From contig JAFPVJ010000012.1 of NCBI GenBank assembly GCA_017400135.1, forward strand, positions 62,001 to 126,000: 64,000 nucleotides of DNA, read 5' to 3'. The translations under genes and the position numbers were made by a program. Under the pieces are notes generated by a model. That model saw nothing but the letters and a program-made list of their open reading frames with translations, did no database searches and was not told the DNA's origin. Of the stretch, positions 62,188 to 64,000 are shown in pieces (position 1 is the stretch's first letter; every line of letters begins with the position of its first letter). The stretch is from Bacteroidales bacterium (GTDB lineage Bacteria > Bacteroidota > Bacteroidia > Bacteroidales > UBA932).

Positions 62188-63195
62188 ATGGCAATCTTAG
62201 CATTTCAAAAACCCGACAAGGTGATCATGCTCGAGAGCACCGATACCGTCGGCCGCTTCGAATTCAGGCCCCTTGAGCCCGGATACGGCCAGACCATCGG
62301 CAACGCCCTCCGGCGCATCTTGCTGGCTTCTCTGGAAGGCTTTGCGATCAGCCAGATCAAGATCTCGGGCGTGAACCACGAGTTCGCGACCATCCCGGGC
62401 GTGATCGAAGGCATGCAGGCCATCATCCTCAACCTCAAGCAGGTCCGGCTCAAGAGGATGGTCGAGACGGTCGATACCGAGACCGCCAACATCGTCATCA
62501 GCGGCAAGCAGGAATTCACTGCCGAGGATATTTCCAAGGGATTGTCTTCTTTCAAGGTGTTGAATCCCGAGCAGCACATCTGCTCTCTCGAACCTTCCGT
62601 CAAACTCGAAATCACCCTCGTGATCACCAAGGGCCGCGGCTTCGTGCCCGCCGAGGAGAACCGGGATGAGAACACGCCGATCGGAACCATCCCCGTGGAT
62701 GCCATCTACACTCCGATCCGCAAAGTCAACTGGACGGTCGAGAACTGGCGTGTCGAGCAGAAGACCGACTACGAGAAACTGAACCTGGAGGTCGAGACCG
62801 ACGGTTCCATTTCTCCGAATGCGGCCCTGCAGGACGCCGCGAACATTCTCATCTATCACTTCAAGCTCTTCACCGACGACAAGAAGCTCTCCATCGAGAG
62901 CACCGTCGAGGCCGAGAGCAAGGAGCTGGACGAGGAATCCCTCCGGATGAGGCATCTCCTCCTGACCAAGCTCTCCGACATGGGTCTGTCGGTCCGTGCG
63001 TTCAACTGCCTCAAGGCGGCTGACATCGACACCTTCGCCGACCTCGTTTCCTACAGCAGGGCCGAGCTCATGAAATTCCGGAACTTCGGCAGGAAGTCCC
63101 TCTCCGAGATCGATATCCTCATCGACAAGATGAAGCTTTCGTTCGGAATGGATGTCACGAAGTATAACATTGAACCCAAGAAAAAGAATATCTAG
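62188..63195 (+). CDS. rpoA: RNA polymerase alpha subunit
   Basis: 335 residues. N-terminal dimerisation domain with [19 protein letters not shown]-terminal domain (about 255-330) with LGLS-type helices, here [16 protein letters not shown] and [12 protein letters not shown], for DNA and activator contacts. Usual place between rpsD and rplQ. Confidence 0.98.
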   Translation: MAILAFQKPDKVIMLESTDTVGRFEFRPLEPGYGQTIGNALRRILLASLEGFAISQIKISGVNHEFATIPGVIEGMQAIILNLKQVRLKRMVETVDTETANIVISGKQEFTAEDISKGLSSFKVLNPEQHICSLEPSVKLEITLVITKGRGFVPAEENRDENTPIGTIPVDAIYTPIRKVNWTVENWRVEQKTDYEKLNLEVETDGSISPNAALQDAANILIYHFKLFTDDKKLSIESTVEAESKELDEESLRMRHLLLTKLSDMGLSVRAFNCLKAADIDTFADLVSYSRAELMKFRNFGRKSLSEIDILIDKMKLSFGMDVTKYNIEPKKKNI

Positions 63196-63197
63196 CA

Positions 63198-63704
63198 ATG
63201 AGGCACAATAAATCAGTCAATCATCTTGGCAGAAAGAGCGGCCACCGCAAAGCGCTCCTTTCCAATATGGCGTGTTCCCTGATCCTCAACAAGCGGATCA
63301 TCACCACCGAGGCGAAAGCGAAGGCTCTGAAGCAGTATGTGGAGCCCTTGATCACTAAGTCGAAAGAGGATACCACCCACTCCCGTCGCGTAGTTTTCAG
63401 CTACCTGAAGGACAAGAACGCCACGGCCGAGCTGTTCCGTACGGTCGCTCCGAAGGTTGCGAACCGTCCGGGCGGATACACCCGCGTGCTGCACGTCGGT
63501 TTCCGTCAGGGTGACGCCGCCGAAATGGCTCTCATCGAGCTGGTCGACTTCAACGAGGCCGCCCTGGCCACCGCGCCCGAGAAGAAGGCTGCGAAGAAGG
63601 GCACCCGCCGCAGCGCGAAGAAGGCCGCTCCCGCCACCGAGGCTCCTGCCGTGGAGGCTCCCGTAGCGGAGGCTCCCGCGGCCGAGGAAGCTCAGGCGGA
63701 GTAG
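63198..63704 (+). CDS. rplQ: Ribosomal protein L17
   Basis: 168 residues. [20 protein letters not shown] opens the protein. After the ~120-residue core comes a Lys/Ala-rich stretch and an Ala-Pro-Glu tail of [12 protein letters not shown] repeats, a tail seen in many Bacteroidota L17 proteins. Last gene of the cluster. Confidence 0.98.
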   Translation: MRHNKSVNHLGRKSGHRKALLSNMACSLILNKRIITTEAKAKALKQYVEPLITKSKEDTTHSRRVVFSYLKDKNATAELFRTVAPKVANRPGGYTRVLHVGFRQGDAAEMALIELVDFNEAALATAPEKKAAKKGTRRSAKKAAPATEAPAVEAPVAEAPAAEEAQAE

Positions 63705-63719
63705 TTTCCAATCGAGACG

Positions 63720-63759
63720 AAAGGGGGCGGCCGAAAGGTTGCCCCCCTTTAGCATTTTA
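63720..63759 (+). terminator. Terminator of the ribosomal/rpoA block
   Basis: AAAGGGGGCGGCC (63720-63732) pairs with GGTTGCCCCCCTTT (63737-63750) around a GAAA tetraloop with one bulged C, followed by AGCATTTT. It lies 15 bases after the rplQ stop. Confidence 0.8.
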
Positions 63760-63763
63760 ATCT

Positions 63764-64000
63764 ATGAATCCTTTATTTTACGCAGTTCCTGCCGCGTCCG
63801 TCCTGGCGCTGGCATTCGCATATATCTTCTTCCGCCAGATGATGAAGGAGGAAGAAGGGACCCCCACCATGAAGCAGATCGCCCAGTACGTCCGTGAGGG
63901 CGCGATGGCGTATCTGAAGCAGCAGTACAAGGTCGTCGTGATCGTGTTCGTGATCCTGGCCCTGTTCTTCGCGCTGCTCGCCTATGTGTTCCACGTCCAG
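63764..64000 (+). CDS. hppA: Membrane-bound ion-pumping pyrophosphatase, N-terminal part
   Basis: 79 residues are visible before the window ends. MNPLFYAVPAASVLALAFAYIFFR is a first membrane segment. MKQIAQYVREGAMAYLKQQYKVV, split over the next stretch, matches the family's conserved REGA.AYL.RQY block, and a second membrane segment follows. These enzymes couple pyrophosphate hydrolysis to H+ or Na+ pumping; the ion-selectivity residues lie beyond the edge. Confidence 0.88.
   Translation, partial: MNPLFYAVPAASVLALAFAYIFFRQMMKEEEGTPTMKQIAQYVREGAMAYLKQQYKVVVIVFVILALFFALLAYVFHVQ

Noticed and set aside
1..64000. CRISPR arrays, tRNA or rRNA genes, insertion sequences, prophage genes
   Set aside because: No spaced direct repeats, cloverleaf-like segments, transposases, integrases or phage structural genes were seen; intergenic space is nearly always under 300 bases.

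Overview
The window is a gene-dense, GC-rich chromosomal segment from a member of the Bacteroidales (Bacteroidota). The evidence is the many TAnnTTTG -7 promoter boxes, a SusC/SusD pair, a TonB receptor paired with a DUF4249 lipoprotein, and lineage-typical small families (DUF4270, DUF4294, DUF3098, single-domain GT5). Lysine synthesis appears to use meso-diaminopimelate dehydrogenase. The genus cannot be fixed from sequence alone. The high GC points away from Bacteroides itself, toward Rikenellaceae-like or uncultured gut Bacteroidales lineages (inference).

Layout. 1-3.5 kb (minus): two paralogous acyl-CoA ligases flank a short PlsC-type acyltransferase. 3.6-7.0 kb: a membrane-anchored LytTR regulator, a TonB protein, a nested palindromic element and a GH29 fucosidase. 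7.0-14.7 kb (plus): murB-murA-ddh, then a GH92 mannosidase, a divergent GpsA-like dehydrogenase and a metallophosphoesterase, tightly packed with ATGA overlaps. 14.7-17.8 kb (minus): a GH106 rhamnosidase. 17.9-30.3 kb (plus): a TonB receptor with DUF4249 lipoprotein, then a four-gene unit of FAD oxidoreductase, SusC, SusD and a second FAD oxidoreductase behind a consensus promoter. 30.3-39.0 kb (minus): cdaA-mutS2-yraN-manC-thrA-dapB-dapA. 39.1-63.7 kb (plus, mostly): ribosomal protein genes, then the start of hppA.

The ribosomal cluster is broken. rplC-rplD-rplW-rplB-rpsS-rplV-rpsC ends in a strong terminator-like hairpin. About 10 kb of other genes follow (a thioredoxin-like lipoprotein, uvrC, pnuC, acpP, DUF4270, a GT5-like protein, ftsX, DUF3098, uppP, lpxH, DUF4294). 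The canonical order then resumes at rplP behind its own consensus promoter and runs to rplQ. rpsJ is also missing from its usual place before rplC.

How the genes work together. murA, murB, ddh, dapA, dapB, thrA and uppP cover aspartate-to-DAP and lipid-linked peptidoglycan precursor steps; cdaA adds c-di-AMP signalling. GH29, GH92 and GH106, two TonB-receptor systems and one TonB protein suggest uptake of fucose-, mannose- or rhamnose-bearing glycans. The most unusual items are the split S10 operon, an in-frame GC-rich palindromic insertion in murB, and the SusCD pair bracketed by two secreted FAD oxidoreductases.
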